DNA of 64,000 bases from Desulfatiglans anilini DSM 4660 (GCF_000422285.1 NZ_AULM01000010.1:54338-118337), one strand, 5' to 3'; numbered from the stretch's first letter, positions 1-8,703 are shown. Numbers and translations are program-made. Notes: generated by a model from the sequence alone, not told the origin.

Positions 1-43
1 GGAAACTCGGTTGCACCCGAAAAATCATTTCCGGACGGAAACT
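1..43 (-). repeat. Truncated end of dispersed palindromic repeat
   Basis: The window opens inside a copy of the dispersed repeat described at 6731-6906. Read on the minus strand, these bases match the outer left end of that copy, including the CCGGAAATGATTT block and the GAGTTTCC/CAGTTTCC box. The remaining part of the copy lies to the left of the window. It ends just before the acetyltransferase gene. Confidence 0.6.
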
Positions 44-96
44 AATTGAATACGGGCCAGGGTTCAGCCCCCGACCTTTTGGAGAAAATCGGTTTT

Positions 97-633
97 ATGA
101 CGGCATCAGCAGAGGATCCAGAGCCGAAATCCAGGCGCTCGTCGATCAAGATCCGTGAGATGGAGATCGACGACATTGCGCAGGTGTTTCACCTTGGAGA
201 GAAATTATTTACGGCGGAGAGCGCGCCCAACACCTATCGGACGTGGGATGAGTACGAGGTGATCGAACTCTTTTACGGCGATGTGGAATTTTGCCTTGTG
301 GCGGTAAAAGATGAAAAGATCGTCGGTTTCATCCTGGGAACCACCATCACCAAGACCCACTCGGCCTGGAAATACGGACATCTGGTGTGGCTTGCGGTCG
401 ACCCGGCCCTTCAGCGCAAAGGCGTTGCCGAGAAGCTTTTCAGGCGTTTCAAGGATGTCATGCTCAAACACGACGTGCGTATGCTCGTGGTGGACACAGA
501 CGCCGAGAACCTGCCCGCATTGCGCCTCTTCAGGCGTCTGGGGTTCGGCAACCCCAAACAGCACATCTATCTGACGATGAACATGGCCGGCGAAAGACAG
601 CTCATGAAGAAAAAAACGAACGGGGGAAACTGA
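97..633 (+). CDS. GNAT-family N-acetyltransferase
   Basis: A GNAT acetyltransferase of about 178 residues, the type that moves an acetyl group from acetyl-CoA to an amine. The acetyl-CoA pyrophosphate loop is visible as DPALQRKGVAEKL, preceded by the strand GHLVWLAV, and the C-terminal part has the usual NLPALRLFRRLGF motif of RimI-like proteins. The ATG at 97 is preceded by GGAG; a TTG at 46 would add 17 residues that partly follow the upstream repeat and is less likely. The substrate cannot be told. It is followed after 19 bases by a peptidase gene on the same strand, so the two may be cotranscribed. Confidence 0.8.
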   Translation: MTASAEDPEPKSRRSSIKIREMEIDDIAQVFHLGEKLFTAESAPNTYRTWDEYEVIELFYGDVEFCLVAVKDEKIVGFILGTTITKTHSAWKYGHLVWLAVDPALQRKGVAEKLFRRFKDVMLKHDVRMLVVDTDAENLPALRLFRRLGFGNPKQHIYLTMNMAGERQLMKKKTNGGN

Positions 634-652
634 CCTCCCCCCAAGAACCCCG

Positions 653-1786
653 GTGGAATCTTTGATCCAGGATCCTTCCTGCATGATCCAGCCCCAGCGT
701 CTCAAAAAGCTCCTCGAGCGGATGGTCGATATTTACAGCCCCTCAGGCAAAGAAGAGGAGCTCGTCGAGTTTCTGAGGGGGTACCTCAAGCGCCGCGGGC
801 TGCCGGTTACCCTTCAGCCCGTGGACGAAAACCGCTCCAACCTGCTGGTGATCCCGCCGGAGACCGAGGTGCGCCTGGCCCTGGTAGGGCACCTGGACAC
901 GGTCGCGGCCTACGAAATCGAAGACTACGGCTACTCGGAAACGGACGGCACCGTCAGGGGGCTTGGCACCGCCGACATGAAAGGGGGCTGTGCCGCGATG
1001 ATCGAGGCCTATCTCTCTCTCTGGCAGAGTGGACGGCAGCGGTTTCCTGCCGCCTTGTGCCTGGTCGTCGGGGAGGAGGAGGCAGGGGACGGGGCGAGGC
1101 AGTTGGCCAGGCAGTATCATTTTCCGTGGGTGCTGATCGGCGAACCGACCGATCTCAGACCTTGCCTGAGCCATTACGGCTATGTGGAACTCCATGTGAC
1201 GACAGGAGGGCAGCGGATGCATGCCTCCCTGGCGGGCAGGGCCCAGAGCGCCGTCGAAGTGCTCTTGAATGTCCTTCTGAGTCTCTCCAAAGACATCCAG
1301 GCGCGGCATCCCGAGACGACCTACAACATACGCGACCTCTACAGCGTCCACGCGGGCTTTGCTGTACCGGAGTATTCGGAGGCCTGGATCGATCTGCATC
1401 TGCCCCCGTCTTCTCCTATCGGCGAGATTGTGACGGAACTGGAAGAAGGGGTTGCCGAACAGAAAGGGCGTTACCCCGGTGTCGACGTCGGTGTGAACGT
1501 GACGACCATCGATGCCGGCTACGCGCTTCCCGAGAAGGGCCGCCTGATCGATGCGCTCAAGACCGTCTATGACCGCCGCGGCCTCCTGTGGGCACCCGAG
1601 CCCTTCAGGAGCCATTCCGATGCCAACCAGCTTTGGGCCGCCGGGATGAAAGCCCTCATCCTCGGGCCGGGCCGCCTGGAGTATGCCCATGCGCCTCAGG
1701 AGGAGGTGCCCTTCGAGCAGGTTGTCCTGGCCTCCGAGATCTACGCCGAGCTGATGGTGGAATCCTGCCCCGAATCCGACGGGTGA
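653..1786 (+). CDS. M20-family zinc peptidase/deacylase
   Basis: A dizinc M20 amidohydrolase related to ArgE, DapE and carboxypeptidase G2. Metal and catalytic motifs are present in order: GHLDTV (residues 79-84), GTADMKGG (about 105-112, bridging Asp), VGEEEAG (about 139-145, general base and metal Glu), GEPTD, and a late metal His in EYAHAP. A dimerisation domain lies between the halves. The start at 653 is GTG; an ATG at 683 with AGGA ten bases upstream is an equally good choice. The substrate is unknown; possibilities include acyl-amino acids or dipeptides. The neighbouring acetyltransferase suggests amine or amino-acid acylation chemistry, but that is inference. Confidence 0.85.
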   Translation: MESLIQDPSCMIQPQRLKKLLERMVDIYSPSGKEEELVEFLRGYLKRRGLPVTLQPVDENRSNLLVIPPETEVRLALVGHLDTVAAYEIEDYGYSETDGTVRGLGTADMKGGCAAMIEAYLSLWQSGRQRFPAALCLVVGEEEAGDGARQLARQYHFPWVLIGEPTDLRPCLSHYGYVELHVTTGGQRMHASLAGRAQSAVEVLLNVLLSLSKDIQARHPETTYNIRDLYSVHAGFAVPEYSEAWIDLHLPPSSPIGEIVTELEEGVAEQKGRYPGVDVGVNVTTIDAGYALPEKGRLIDALKTVYDRRGLLWAPEPFRSHSDANQLWAAGMKALILGPGRLEYAHAPQEEVPFEQVVLASEIYAELMVESCPESDG

Positions 1787-1816
1787 GGGCCCGCAGGCTT
1801 GTGCATCCGCCCCTCG

Positions 1817-2653
1817 TTATCCGAAGATGTCCACCGGCACGAAACCCGCCTGCCTGACCTCCCTCTGCCCCTCGTCGCTCAGAAGATAGATGATGAAAGA
1901 CTTGATTTCCCAGGTCAGGCAATCCGATGAGGTGTAGAGCAGGAGGCGTCTGAGAACAGGGTACCGTTTCGAGCGGGCGTTTTCGATGGAGGCCTCGATG
2001 CCGTCGATACTGAGAGGCCGGATCTCCTCGTTAACGAATCCGGAGCTGATGTATCCGATGGCCTCCGGATGCGTGGCCACATAGGCGGCTACGGCGCTGT
2101 TGGAGGCAACCACGATGGGTTCAGCGGGGATCCCCTCCGGGGCGGGGGCGACGATCCGGTTCCAGATGTCGCGGGTTCCCGAGTCTTCACTGCGGTTCAC
2201 TGTCACAATGGGCAGGTCCGCCCCTCCGAGCTGGCTCCACCGCTCGAGCTTTCCGGAGAAGATGTCTCGAAGCTGCCCAAGGGATAGATCACGAAGGGGG
2301 TTTCGAGGGTGCACGATGGGCACGACCATATCATATCCGAAGACGAACTCACGATATTGGGTTGCGCTCTCTCCCAGCTCCGAAGCTGTCGCCGGGACGG
2401 AGGAGACTGCAATCTCGCACTGTCCGCCGACGAGGGCCGCGATGCCCTTGTGCGACCCGATGGGCACGACCTCGATCCGGACGCTGCTCTGCCTGGAATA
2501 GGCCTGCACAATGCGCTCCAGGACCGGTTGGGTGGTCGTTGAACCGTAGATGCGGACAACGTCGGGTTCGCTCTCCGCGCAGCCGGAGGCTCCCAGCAGG
2601 ATCCCGGCACAGAGAATGATGCAGGCAAGAAAACGAAGGCTGTGTAAGGACAT
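1817..2653 (-). CDS. PstS-like substrate-binding lipoprotein
   Basis: A periplasmic phosphate-type solute-binding protein (PBP-like domain family). The ATG at 2653 is preceded by GAGG and starts a lipoprotein signal ending in LGASGC, so the mature protein is probably lipid-anchored. The body has the family hallmarks IYGSTTTQPVLERI near the N-terminus, AVSSVPAT, the RSEDSGTRDIW phosphate-contacting loop and the SNSAVAAYV/GYISSGFV hinge strands. Length is about 278 residues, normal for the family. No PstC, PstA or PstB gene is nearby, so it may act as a sensor or feed a transporter elsewhere. It converges on the M20 peptidase gene. Confidence 0.85.
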   Translation of the reverse strand: MSLHSLRFLACIILCAGILLGASGCAESEPDVVRIYGSTTTQPVLERIVQAYSRQSSVRIEVVPIGSHKGIAALVGGQCEIAVSSVPATASELGESATQYREFVFGYDMVVPIVHPRNPLRDLSLGQLRDIFSGKLERWSQLGGADLPIVTVNRSEDSGTRDIWNRIVAPAPEGIPAEPIVVASNSAVAAYVATHPEAIGYISSGFVNEEIRPLSIDGIEASIENARSKRYPVLRRLLLYTSSDCLTWEIKSFIIYLLSDEGQREVRQAGFVPVDIFG

Positions 2654-3150
2654 GACCGACCTCGAATACGTTTGGGTGGGTGAAAAACGCATGCAGCCAA
2701 GCGAAATCGTTCGAAGAAAGGGTTCCTCTTGCGGGACCCCGGTTCTGCCCGGCCCTCTCTTCCCGTGCTCTCTTTCCCCGAAGATTTCAACCTCCGGATG
2801 CAATCCGGACGATGTCATTCCAGAAGGCATCATCCTGAAAATGCCCGCGCCGGTCAAGGCCTAAAAGGGTGTTGAATGGGTTTGTGCAGGCCTCATGACG
2901 GGCGCTCGGGCTTTACAACGACTGTCGGTTGCAGTATTTTCGAGACTCCTGCCGCAAGAGTCGATGCGGGAGGCCGGCGCCTCGGGCTCGGACCCGAGCC
3001 CCAAATCCCGAGATCCGAAGACGGAACGGTGAAACCGGAAACCCGATGACGCATTCCGGGTTCCCGAATCCGAAACAGCGAACCATGCGACCTTGATAAA
3101 GGACGGCTGTCCGGGAGCCTGGTTCCCTTTGCCTGTGACGGGGGGAGATT
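2654..3150. other. Intergenic region with a strong hairpin
   Basis: About 500 bases between the divergent PstS-like and M24 genes, so it should hold both promoters, though no clear sigma-70 boxes stand out. A perfect 8-bp inverted repeat, GGGCTCGG-AC-CCGAGCCC, lies at 2984-3001 without a T run. A GC-rich stretch at 3000-3085 has repeated CCGA/CGGG words. A good Shine-Dalgarno (GGGGGAG) precedes the next gene. Confidence 0.4.
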
Positions 3151-4350
3151 GTGGAAAAGGTACCTCGAAGCGAGATCCGGCAGCGCATCGAGCGGCTTCA
3201 GTCGCTCCTGCTAAGTCGTGGCCTTTCAGGAGCGCTGATCTTTCAGAATGTGGACCTCTACTATTATACGGGAACGATTCAGTCCTCGGTCCTCTTCGTC
3301 CCCGGCAAGGGCGACGCCGTGCTCATGGTGCAGAAAAACTGGACCAGGGCGCGGGCCGAAACGTCCCTCGAGACGGTGGTACCGCTCCCCAAGGGAAGAC
3401 GCTCCATGGCGGATGTCCTCCGGGATTGCGGATTCGAGCCCAAGGGGAAGGTCGGCATCGAACTGGACGTCATTCCGGCCGACCTCTATCTTTGGCTGTG
3501 CACCCGCTTCGAACGCTGTGCCTGGGAGGATTTGAGCCCCCTCATTCGCCTCCAGCGGATGCGCAAATCGCCTTACGAGGTGGAACGGATCCGCATGGCG
3601 GCCGGAATCCTGGATAAGGGTTTCCGCGCGCTTTGCGGAATCATACGGGAGGGGATGACGGAACTCGAGGTGGACGGGCATATGGCCCTCATCGCCCGGC
3701 GCCTGGGCCACATGGGCATCTTGAGGATGAGGGGCTGGAACCAGGAGATGACCTATGCCCACGTCCTGTCGGGTGAGAGCGGGGCGATGAGCTCGTTCTT
3801 GAACAGCGCCCATGCAGGCAAGGGCACCACCCCCGCCATGGCGCAGGGGGCGGGATTCCGCAGGTTGAGGCGCAACGAGCCGATCGGCATCGACTATGCG
3901 ATCGGCGTGGACGGCTACGTGGGCGATCAGTTCCGGACCTTCGTCATCGGTGCTCTTCCCGGGCCGCTTCAGGCTGCCCACGATTGTTCATTCGAGATAC
4001 ACCTTCGCTTCCAGGAGACGGCCGGACCCGGAGTGCACTGCGACGCCCTTTATGCCATGGCGTTGAAAGAGGCGGAGCGGGCCGGTTTGCAGGCTCATTT
4101 CATGGGTTACGGCGAAGGTCAGGTCCACTTCATCGGGCATGGAATCGGTCTGGAGATCGACGAGTTCCCCATCGTCGCCCCCGGGTTCCGCAAACCCCTC
4201 GAACCTGGGATGGTGCTGGCACTCGAGCCCAAGTTCGTCTTCCCCGGCGAAGGTTTGGTTGGCCTGGAAGATGATTACCTGGTCACCCCGAACGGTGTGG
4301 AGCGGATCACTTTGACAGATCAGACGGTGATGAAAGTCTTGTGCGATTGA
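3151..4350 (+). CDS. M24-family Xaa-Pro aminopeptidase-like protein
   Basis: A pita-bread-fold M24 metallopeptidase of 399 residues, resembling creatinase/Xaa-Pro dipeptidase. The N-terminal creatinase-type domain covers roughly residues 10-140. The catalytic domain shows IDYAIGVDGYVGDQFRTF, where the metal aspartates should lie, then HFIGHGIGLEIDEFP (metal His) and ALEPKFVFPGEGLVGLEDDYLV (two metal Glu). The start is GTG at 3151, preceded by GGGGGAG at good spacing. The second metal Asp sits in GDQFRT rather than the common D-x-TRT, which is usual in several creatinase-like subfamilies. Whether the substrate is a proline dipeptide or another amidine-type compound is open. Confidence 0.85.
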   Translation: MEKVPRSEIRQRIERLQSLLLSRGLSGALIFQNVDLYYYTGTIQSSVLFVPGKGDAVLMVQKNWTRARAETSLETVVPLPKGRRSMADVLRDCGFEPKGKVGIELDVIPADLYLWLCTRFERCAWEDLSPLIRLQRMRKSPYEVERIRMAAGILDKGFRALCGIIREGMTELEVDGHMALIARRLGHMGILRMRGWNQEMTYAHVLSGESGAMSSFLNSAHAGKGTTPAMAQGAGFRRLRRNEPIGIDYAIGVDGYVGDQFRTFVIGALPGPLQAAHDCSFEIHLRFQETAGPGVHCDALYAMALKEAERAGLQAHFMGYGEGQVHFIGHGIGLEIDEFPIVAPGFRKPLEPGMVLALEPKFVFPGEGLVGLEDDYLVTPNGVERITLTDQTVMKVLCD

Positions 4351-4786
4351 TTCTCCTGCCTTCGCCGCCAGTCCACTGGGCGGGTGGATGACGTGCGGGC
4401 GTCATGCAAAGTCCGGCCTTTCGTCTGCTTCCCGACCAAGACGACCTGCACGGGCGGGTCTGGGCCCGCACAAGGGGTCATGTGGAAATGAAACCCGAGT
4501 GCCTCGTTTCGAGGGCACATCCTTGGGATTCTGAGGGCGAGCGTTGATCGAAGAAAGGCTTTTTCGATTCTATCGGCAGCGCCGCTCTGCAATGGAACGC
4601 TCTGGTTTCATTCGCTATTCGACTGGCGGATCAGGGCATACCCCGATTTGCACGCTGTCTCGTCTCCGGTGTTCCCACTTTTAGGCATAGCCTTTGCTGC
4701 TGGTCTTACCGTTTCCGCCAAAGCCCCTTGGGGTCAGGCGGGGTGGTGGGGCTGGCAGCGAGGGATGGCACGAAAGGATAGGTCAA
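4351..4786 (+). other. Intergenic region, nothing recognised
   Basis: About 435 bases between the M24 gene and the comEA-like gene. It contains GC-rich imperfect dyads but no terminator, promoter or coding sequence that can be supported. An in-frame upstream extension of the comEA-like gene begins at 4694 but lacks a ribosome binding site and would bury the signal peptide. Confidence 0.3.
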
Positions 4787-5077
4787 ATGGGAGCGATTAA
4801 AAAACAGTGTTTCGGTGTGTTTGCAGCCGTTTTTTTTCTGATGATGTTTTGTGCCGCAGCGGTTGGGGCAGCTGAGACCGTTGGGCAGATCAACATCAAC
4901 GAGGCTACCGTCGAGGAATTGACCGATCTTGAAGGGGTCGGACCGGGGTATGCCCAGAAGATCGTTGAGTATCGCAAAGAGAACGGGCCTTTCGACAAGC
5001 CGGAGGATATCATGAAGGTGAAGGGCATCGGAGACAAGATATGGGAAACGAATAAGGACAGGATCAAAACAAAGTAA
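4787..5077 (+). CDS. Secreted ComEA-like helix-hairpin-helix protein
   Basis: A 96-residue exported DNA-binding protein. The ATG at 4787 begins a classic signal peptide (basic start, hydrophobic core FAAVFFLMMFCAAAV, cleavage near VGAAE). The rest is one helix-hairpin-helix domain with the typical ININEATVEELTDLEGVGP opening and the VKGIGDKIWE second hairpin, as in ComEA and its free-standing relatives. Such proteins bind double-stranded DNA outside the membrane, in competence where a ComEC partner exists. No competence gene is adjacent here, although cinA (51928) and pilD (21074) lie elsewhere in the window. Confidence 0.85.
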   Translation: MGAIKKQCFGVFAAVFFLMMFCAAAVGAAETVGQININEATVEELTDLEGVGPGYAQKIVEYRKENGPFDKPEDIMKVKGIGDKIWETNKDRIKTK

Positions 5078-5243
5078 CCAGGAAGAAAAACCAGATCCCC
5101 TCCTGCCTTAGCACCACCTAGCGAAGGTGTATTCGCCCCCACCGCCGCAGGGCCTGTTCCTCCACCAAATATTGCTTGCCGATTTTCTGCAAAAGGGCTA
5201 AAGATCATAGGACGAAGGCCGCTAAACCTGTACCTCACGTCCT

Positions 5244-5261
5244 AACGGGGCCTTTCCCGTT
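5244..5261 (+). other. Short perfect hairpin downstream of comEA-like gene
   Basis: AACGGG and CCCGTT form a perfect 6-bp stem with a 6-base loop. There is no T run, so termination activity is uncertain. It lies just before a degenerate repeat copy. Confidence 0.25.
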
Positions 5262-5265
5262 CTGG

Positions 5266-5463
5266 TCCATCCGGAAAAGAACATCCGGTACGGCCGATTT
5301 TGATCATGTGATGCACAGCCGGGGCGGCCGGGTTGGGCGGAAGAATCTTTTGCCGGTCCAGGAGCAAGCCACCGTTTGTGCGGTTGTCCGCAGGCCACCG
5401 GACAAGCGAACCTGCAGATTGAAGCCGAGACTGGGAGAAAAGCCTGTTTTCGGATGGAAACCT
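5266..5463 (+). repeat. Degenerate copy of dispersed palindromic repeat
   Basis: The left end TCCATCCGGAAAAGAACATCC and the right arm with ACCTGCAGATTGAAGCCGAG and CGGATGGAAACCT both match the copy at 6731-6906 in the same orientation. By eye the right arm (5398-5463) is about 80% identical over 65 bases. The central palindrome is decayed. The right end lies 20 bases upstream of the thioesterase gene. Confidence 0.6.
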
Positions 5464-5482
5464 ACTCAGGCGGGCGCAGGGC

Positions 5483-5956
5483 ATGATGCAAGCAGAGGCG
5501 TTCCAGGATTTGATACCGGACAATAGGTGTTTCGGGTGCGGCCCACGAAACGAGCACGGGCTGCGCATCAAGAGTTATTGGGATGGGGAGGAATCTGTCT
5601 GCACCTTCCAGCCGGAGCCGTTCCATACAGCGGGTCCTCCTCACTTTTTGAACGGCGGCATCACGGCCACCATCGTGGATTGCCACTGCGTCTGCACCGC
5701 CATCGCCCATACCTACCGTGCTGAAAATCGTCCCATCGGATCAGAACCCCACATCTGGTGTGTCACGGCATCCCTCAATGTCAGATATCTAAAGCCGATC
5801 TACCTTGAAGATCCGGTGCATCTGCGGGCGAGGGTCATGGAGTCGGACGGCCGCAGGACGAAGATCGCCTGCAGCGTTTTTTCGAGGGGCTCGGAAGCCG
5901 CCAAGGGGGAGGTCGTTGCGGTTCGAGTGCCGCCCGAATGGCGTTCCGGACTTTAA
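5483..5956 (+). CDS. Hotdog-fold thioesterase-like protein
   Basis: A 157-residue protein of the PaaI/YbgC-type hotdog superfamily, which hydrolyses acyl-CoA thioesters. The key segment is PHFLNGGITATIVDCHCVCT, matching the G-G-x-x-x-x-x-x-D helix entry of PaaI-like enzymes; the later SLNVRYLKPIYLEDPVHLRARV strand pair is also typical. The N-terminus has a CFGCG motif seen in a thioesterase subgroup. The active residue is probably the Asp of IVDCH, but this is by analogy. The natural substrate is unknown. Confidence 0.75.
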   Translation: MMQAEAFQDLIPDNRCFGCGPRNEHGLRIKSYWDGEESVCTFQPEPFHTAGPPHFLNGGITATIVDCHCVCTAIAHTYRAENRPIGSEPHIWCVTASLNVRYLKPIYLEDPVHLRARVMESDGRRTKIACSVFSRGSEAAKGEVVAVRVPPEWRSGL

Positions 5957-6059
5957 GCGCCCTGTTGGATGCGAAAGGAGGCAATCCGGGGCGTCGGGTC
6001 GAGAGGCGCGGGTGAAGGGTCCGATTTGAGAAACCATCTTTGCAGAGGAGGAGCTTGAT

Positions 6060-6485
6060 ATGGGGTTGATGAAGGAATTCAAAGAGTTTGCGATGCGGGG
6101 AAACGTCCTTGACATGGCCATCGGCATCATGATGGGGGCGGCCTTCGGCAAGATCGTGTCCTCCTTGGTAAACGATGTGCTGATGCCTCCGATCGGCAAA
6201 GCGCTTGGAAACGTCAACTTTTCAAACCTTTTCATCCTATTGGGCGACGGGGAGTTTCCTTCTGTGGCGGCTGCAAAGGAGGCCGGGGTGGCGACCATCA
6301 ATTACGGCATCTTCATCAACACGGTCATCGATTTCGTGATCGTCGCCTTCGTCATCTTTCTCTTTGTGAAGGGCATCAATTCCATGAAAAGGAAGGAAGA
6401 GGCAGCGCCTGCCGCGCCCCCCGAGCCATCCGCGGAAGAGAAACTTTTGACCGAAATCCGCGATTTGCTCAAAAAGCGCGCTTGA
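6060..6485 (+). CDS. mscL: Large-conductance mechanosensitive channel MscL
   Basis: A 141-residue MscL, the pentameric inner-membrane channel that opens during hypo-osmotic shock. The N-terminal amphipathic helix [22 protein letters not shown] and the gate helix [21 protein letters not shown] are close to the family consensus. A second membrane helix, [19 protein letters not shown], is followed by an Ala/Pro linker and the C-terminal bundle [23 protein letters not shown] lies seven bases before the ATG. It stands alone, with a putative terminator downstream. Confidence 0.96.
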   Translation: MGLMKEFKEFAMRGNVLDMAIGIMMGAAFGKIVSSLVNDVLMPPIGKALGNVNFSNLFILLGDGEFPSVAAAKEAGVATINYGIFINTVIDFVIVAFVIFLFVKGINSMKRKEEAAPAAPPEPSAEEKLLTEIRDLLKKRA

Positions 6486-6526
6486 GGACGGGCCGCCGGG
6501 GAAGGGGTGTTTTTTTGCCCTTAATA

Positions 6527-6550
6527 TCTTGATATATCAAAGACTTTTTT
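6527..6550 (+). terminator. Weak rho-independent terminator after mscL
   Basis: TTGATATATCAA is a perfect 12-base palindrome inside a slightly longer TCTT/AAGA stem, followed by CTTTTTT. The stem is AT-rich, so strength is doubtful, but the position suits mscL. Confidence 0.4.
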
Positions 6551-6730
6551 GAGCTTCAGATTTATTGAGGATTTTGTTGACATCGGATTGAGACAGCCTT
6601 AAATTGGCGCATTTAATACGGCGGGCTGGTTTCGGGCCTCTCCTGGGGTGCGGAGTGAGCCCGCTGTTTTGTAGGGGGATGGCGTGAGGCGGAATTTCCG
6701 AAGGGAATTTTCGCTGCCGGGCCTAAATCG

Positions 6731-6906
6731 TATCCATCCGGAAATGATTTCCCGGTAGAACCCAGTTTCCAATCCGGAAATGAAAATTTTTGGCCAATAT
6801 CAAGGAAATCAAGCGTTTGCGCGGAGGCGACCTGCAGGTCGCCGCACAAGTAAACGTGCAGATTGACGCCGAGATTGGCCAAAAAGACCATTTCCAGATG
6901 GAAACT
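6731..6906 (+). repeat. Best-preserved copy of dispersed palindromic repeat
   Basis: The reference copy of the family. The inner part, 6764-6906, is one long imperfect inverted repeat: AGTTTCCAATCCGGAAATG at its left end pairs with CATTTCCAGATGGAAACT at its right, TTTTTGGCCAATATC pairs with GAGATTGGCCAAAAA, and the centre is the perfect 18-base palindrome GGCGACCTGCAGGTCGCC (6826-6843). Outside it, to the left, is a second pair of CCGGAAATGATTT and GGAAACT-like boxes. The element does not encode a credible protein. It ends 81 bases before the small ORF at 6988. Confidence 0.8.
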
Positions 6907-6987
6907 AGATCACGCGATCCTGAAAGGGGCGAGTCACACCGAGTTCGACCATGCTCCAAATCTTCAGAGCTTGGCAGGAGGTGGACC

Positions 6988-7125
6988 ATGCTGATCAAAG
7001 ACTATTACGAGGAATACATCAATGAGAATGGTAAAGAGGTTTTTGCCTCATTCGGCACTAACCGCGTACCCCGAAGGCTCAAGATTTCAATCGAGCGGGC
7101 TGCTGCAGGGCGGCCGTCTGTCTGA
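6988..7125 (+). CDS. Small ORF preceding the glycosyltransferase
   Basis: A 45-codon frame beginning MLIKDYYEEYINENGK. AGGAGG nine bases before the ATG is among the best ribosome binding sites in the window. It overlaps the glycosyltransferase's upstream ATG (7022) in another frame and stops just before the first glycosyltransferase membrane helix. It may be a small protein in its own right or a leader that couples translation of the next gene. No family is recognised. Confidence 0.4.
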   Translation: MLIKDYYEEYINENGKEVFASFGTNRVPRRLKISIERAAAGRPSV

Positions 7126-8563
7126 CAAGACGGTCCATCCGCTGGCGGCGTATTTGGGTCTGCTGCTCATTCTGTCGACTCTTGCAGCTGTGGCGGCAGC
7201 CGGCTTTCATTATGCGGAAGAGATCACCCTCGCGAGGGACAAACTCCGCCAGAATCCATGGGGCGAAGTATTTTTCCTCTCGGGGCTTTTTTTTGTGCTG
7301 ATCAATGGGTCCATTTTGATTTGGCGTATCGTGCTGTTCCGCCGCTACCGGCCGGTCGAGGCGTGTGCGGATGAATCTCTGCCGCGCTGCACGGTGATCG
7401 TTCCGGCTTACAACGAAGGCAGGCAGGTGATGGGGACGCTGCTGAGCCTGGCCCGCAGCGATTACCCCGGAGAGAAACTGCAGCTCATCGCGGTGGATGA
7501 CGGAAGCGTTGACGATACGTGGACCTGGATCATGCGGGCCAAGAGGGAGCTGAAGGGCCGGGTGCAGGCGATCCGGCTGCCGAAAAACCAGGGGAAGCGC
7601 CATGCTCTCTACGCCGGCTTCAAGCGCAGCGAGGGGGACGTCCTGGTGACGGTGGACAGCGATTCGGAGGTCGAGCGCGACACCCTGCGCAAGCTGGTGA
7701 GCCCGTTCGTGGCGAACGAGCAGGTCGGGGCCGTGGCGGGCAACGTACGGGTCCTGAATGGGAGGGAGGGGCTCATTCCGAGGATGCTGGATGTGACCTT
7801 CCTCTACAGCTTCGATTTTATCCGGGCGGGTCAGAGCATGGTCAACACGGTCATGTGCACGCCCGGGGCCCTGTCCGCGTACCGGCGGGGGATCGTCGAA
7901 GAGGTTATGGAAGAGTGGGTGAGGCAGACATTTTTCGGACGGCCTGCCAATATCGGCGAGGACAGGGCCATGACCAACCTGATTCTCAGGGCCGGCTACC
8001 ACGTTCATTTCCAGCAGGATGCATACGTTTACACGCAGGTGCCCATCCGTTACAAGAATCTGTGCAAGATGTTCCTGCGCTGGGCCCGGAGCAATATCCG
8101 CGAGACGTTCGTGATGAGCCGTTTCGCCTTCAGACGGTTCCGCAAGGGGCCTATGCTCGGGGCGCGTATCAACCTGCTGGCCGGGTGGATGTCGATGTGC
8201 CTCGGGCCGGTCTTCTGGGCGGTGACCTTTGCGCATCTGCTCGCGGCTCCCTCCATTTACAGCTTTCAAATTCTCTCCGGGATTGTGATCAGCACCAGTC
8301 TGCCCGCAGGGCTTTACTGCTGGCGCCGGGGCAGCTTGGAGGGCCTTTGGGCTTACCTATACGGGATCTTCTGGTTTTTGGCCCTTTCCTGGATTACACC
8401 TTATGCCCTCCTGACCCCGCATAAATCAGGCTGGTTGACGCGTCAGCTCAAACAGCGGAACCGGCCGGTACGGCAACGGGTGGCGGCGCGTGCCGTCGAT
8501 GCGATTCGCCCCGCGCCTGCCGCCACCGCGCGATTCTCGCCCCACGCCCAACCCCGGCTCTGA
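7022..8563 (+). CDS. Membrane glycosyltransferase family 2
   Basis: A processive-type GT2 enzyme of up to 513 residues resembling NodC, hyaluronan and poly-GlcNAc synthases. Two membrane segments (AAYLGLLLILSTLAAVAAAGF and FFLSGLFFVLINGSILIW) precede a cytoplasmic GT-A domain with PAYNEG, AVDDGS, the metal-binding VDSDSE, the GEDRAM catalytic-base motif and MFLRWARS in place of the QxxRW box. Three or more membrane helices follow, then an unstructured Arg/Ala/Pro tail. The ATG at 7022 has GAGGA upstream; the true start could lie nearer 7118. A role in surface polysaccharide synthesis is likely, but no partner gene is adjacent. Confidence 0.85.
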   Translation: MRMVKRFLPHSALTAYPEGSRFQSSGLLQGGRLSDKTVHPLAAYLGLLLILSTLAAVAAAGFHYAEEITLARDKLRQNPWGEVFFLSGLFFVLINGSILIWRIVLFRRYRPVEACADESLPRCTVIVPAYNEGRQVMGTLLSLARSDYPGEKLQLIAVDDGSVDDTWTWIMRAKRELKGRVQAIRLPKNQGKRHALYAGFKRSEGDVLVTVDSDSEVERDTLRKLVSPFVANEQVGAVAGNVRVLNGREGLIPRMLDVTFLYSFDFIRAGQSMVNTVMCTPGALSAYRRGIVEEVMEEWVRQTFFGRPANIGEDRAMTNLILRAGYHVHFQQDAYVYTQVPIRYKNLCKMFLRWARSNIRETFVMSRFAFRRFRKGPMLGARINLLAGWMSMCLGPVFWAVTFAHLLAAPSIYSFQILSGIVISTSLPAGLYCWRRGSLEGLWAYLYGIFWFLALSWITPYALLTPHKSGWLTRQLKQRNRPVRQRVAARAVDAIRPAPAATARFSPHAQPRL

Positions 8564-8575
8564 AGCAGGGAGACG

Positions 8576-8610
8576 ACGGACGGGGCGGCGCAGGCCGCCG
8601 CCCCGTCCGT
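8576..8610 (+). terminator. Strong hairpin after the glycosyltransferase
   Basis: A perfect 14-bp stem, ACGGACGGGGCGGC with GCCGCCCCGTCCGT, and a 7-base loop, followed by only TT. Its position 13 bases after the stop codon fits a terminator, although the T run is short. Confidence 0.6.
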
Positions 8611-8703
8611 TTAATGGGCCCTTACGTTTGCCGAGGACCACAACGAGCTGCTTCACCCGGCCGGAGCCAGGTTCGAGGCCTTTCTTCCCGTAAAAATGTC
8701 TGC

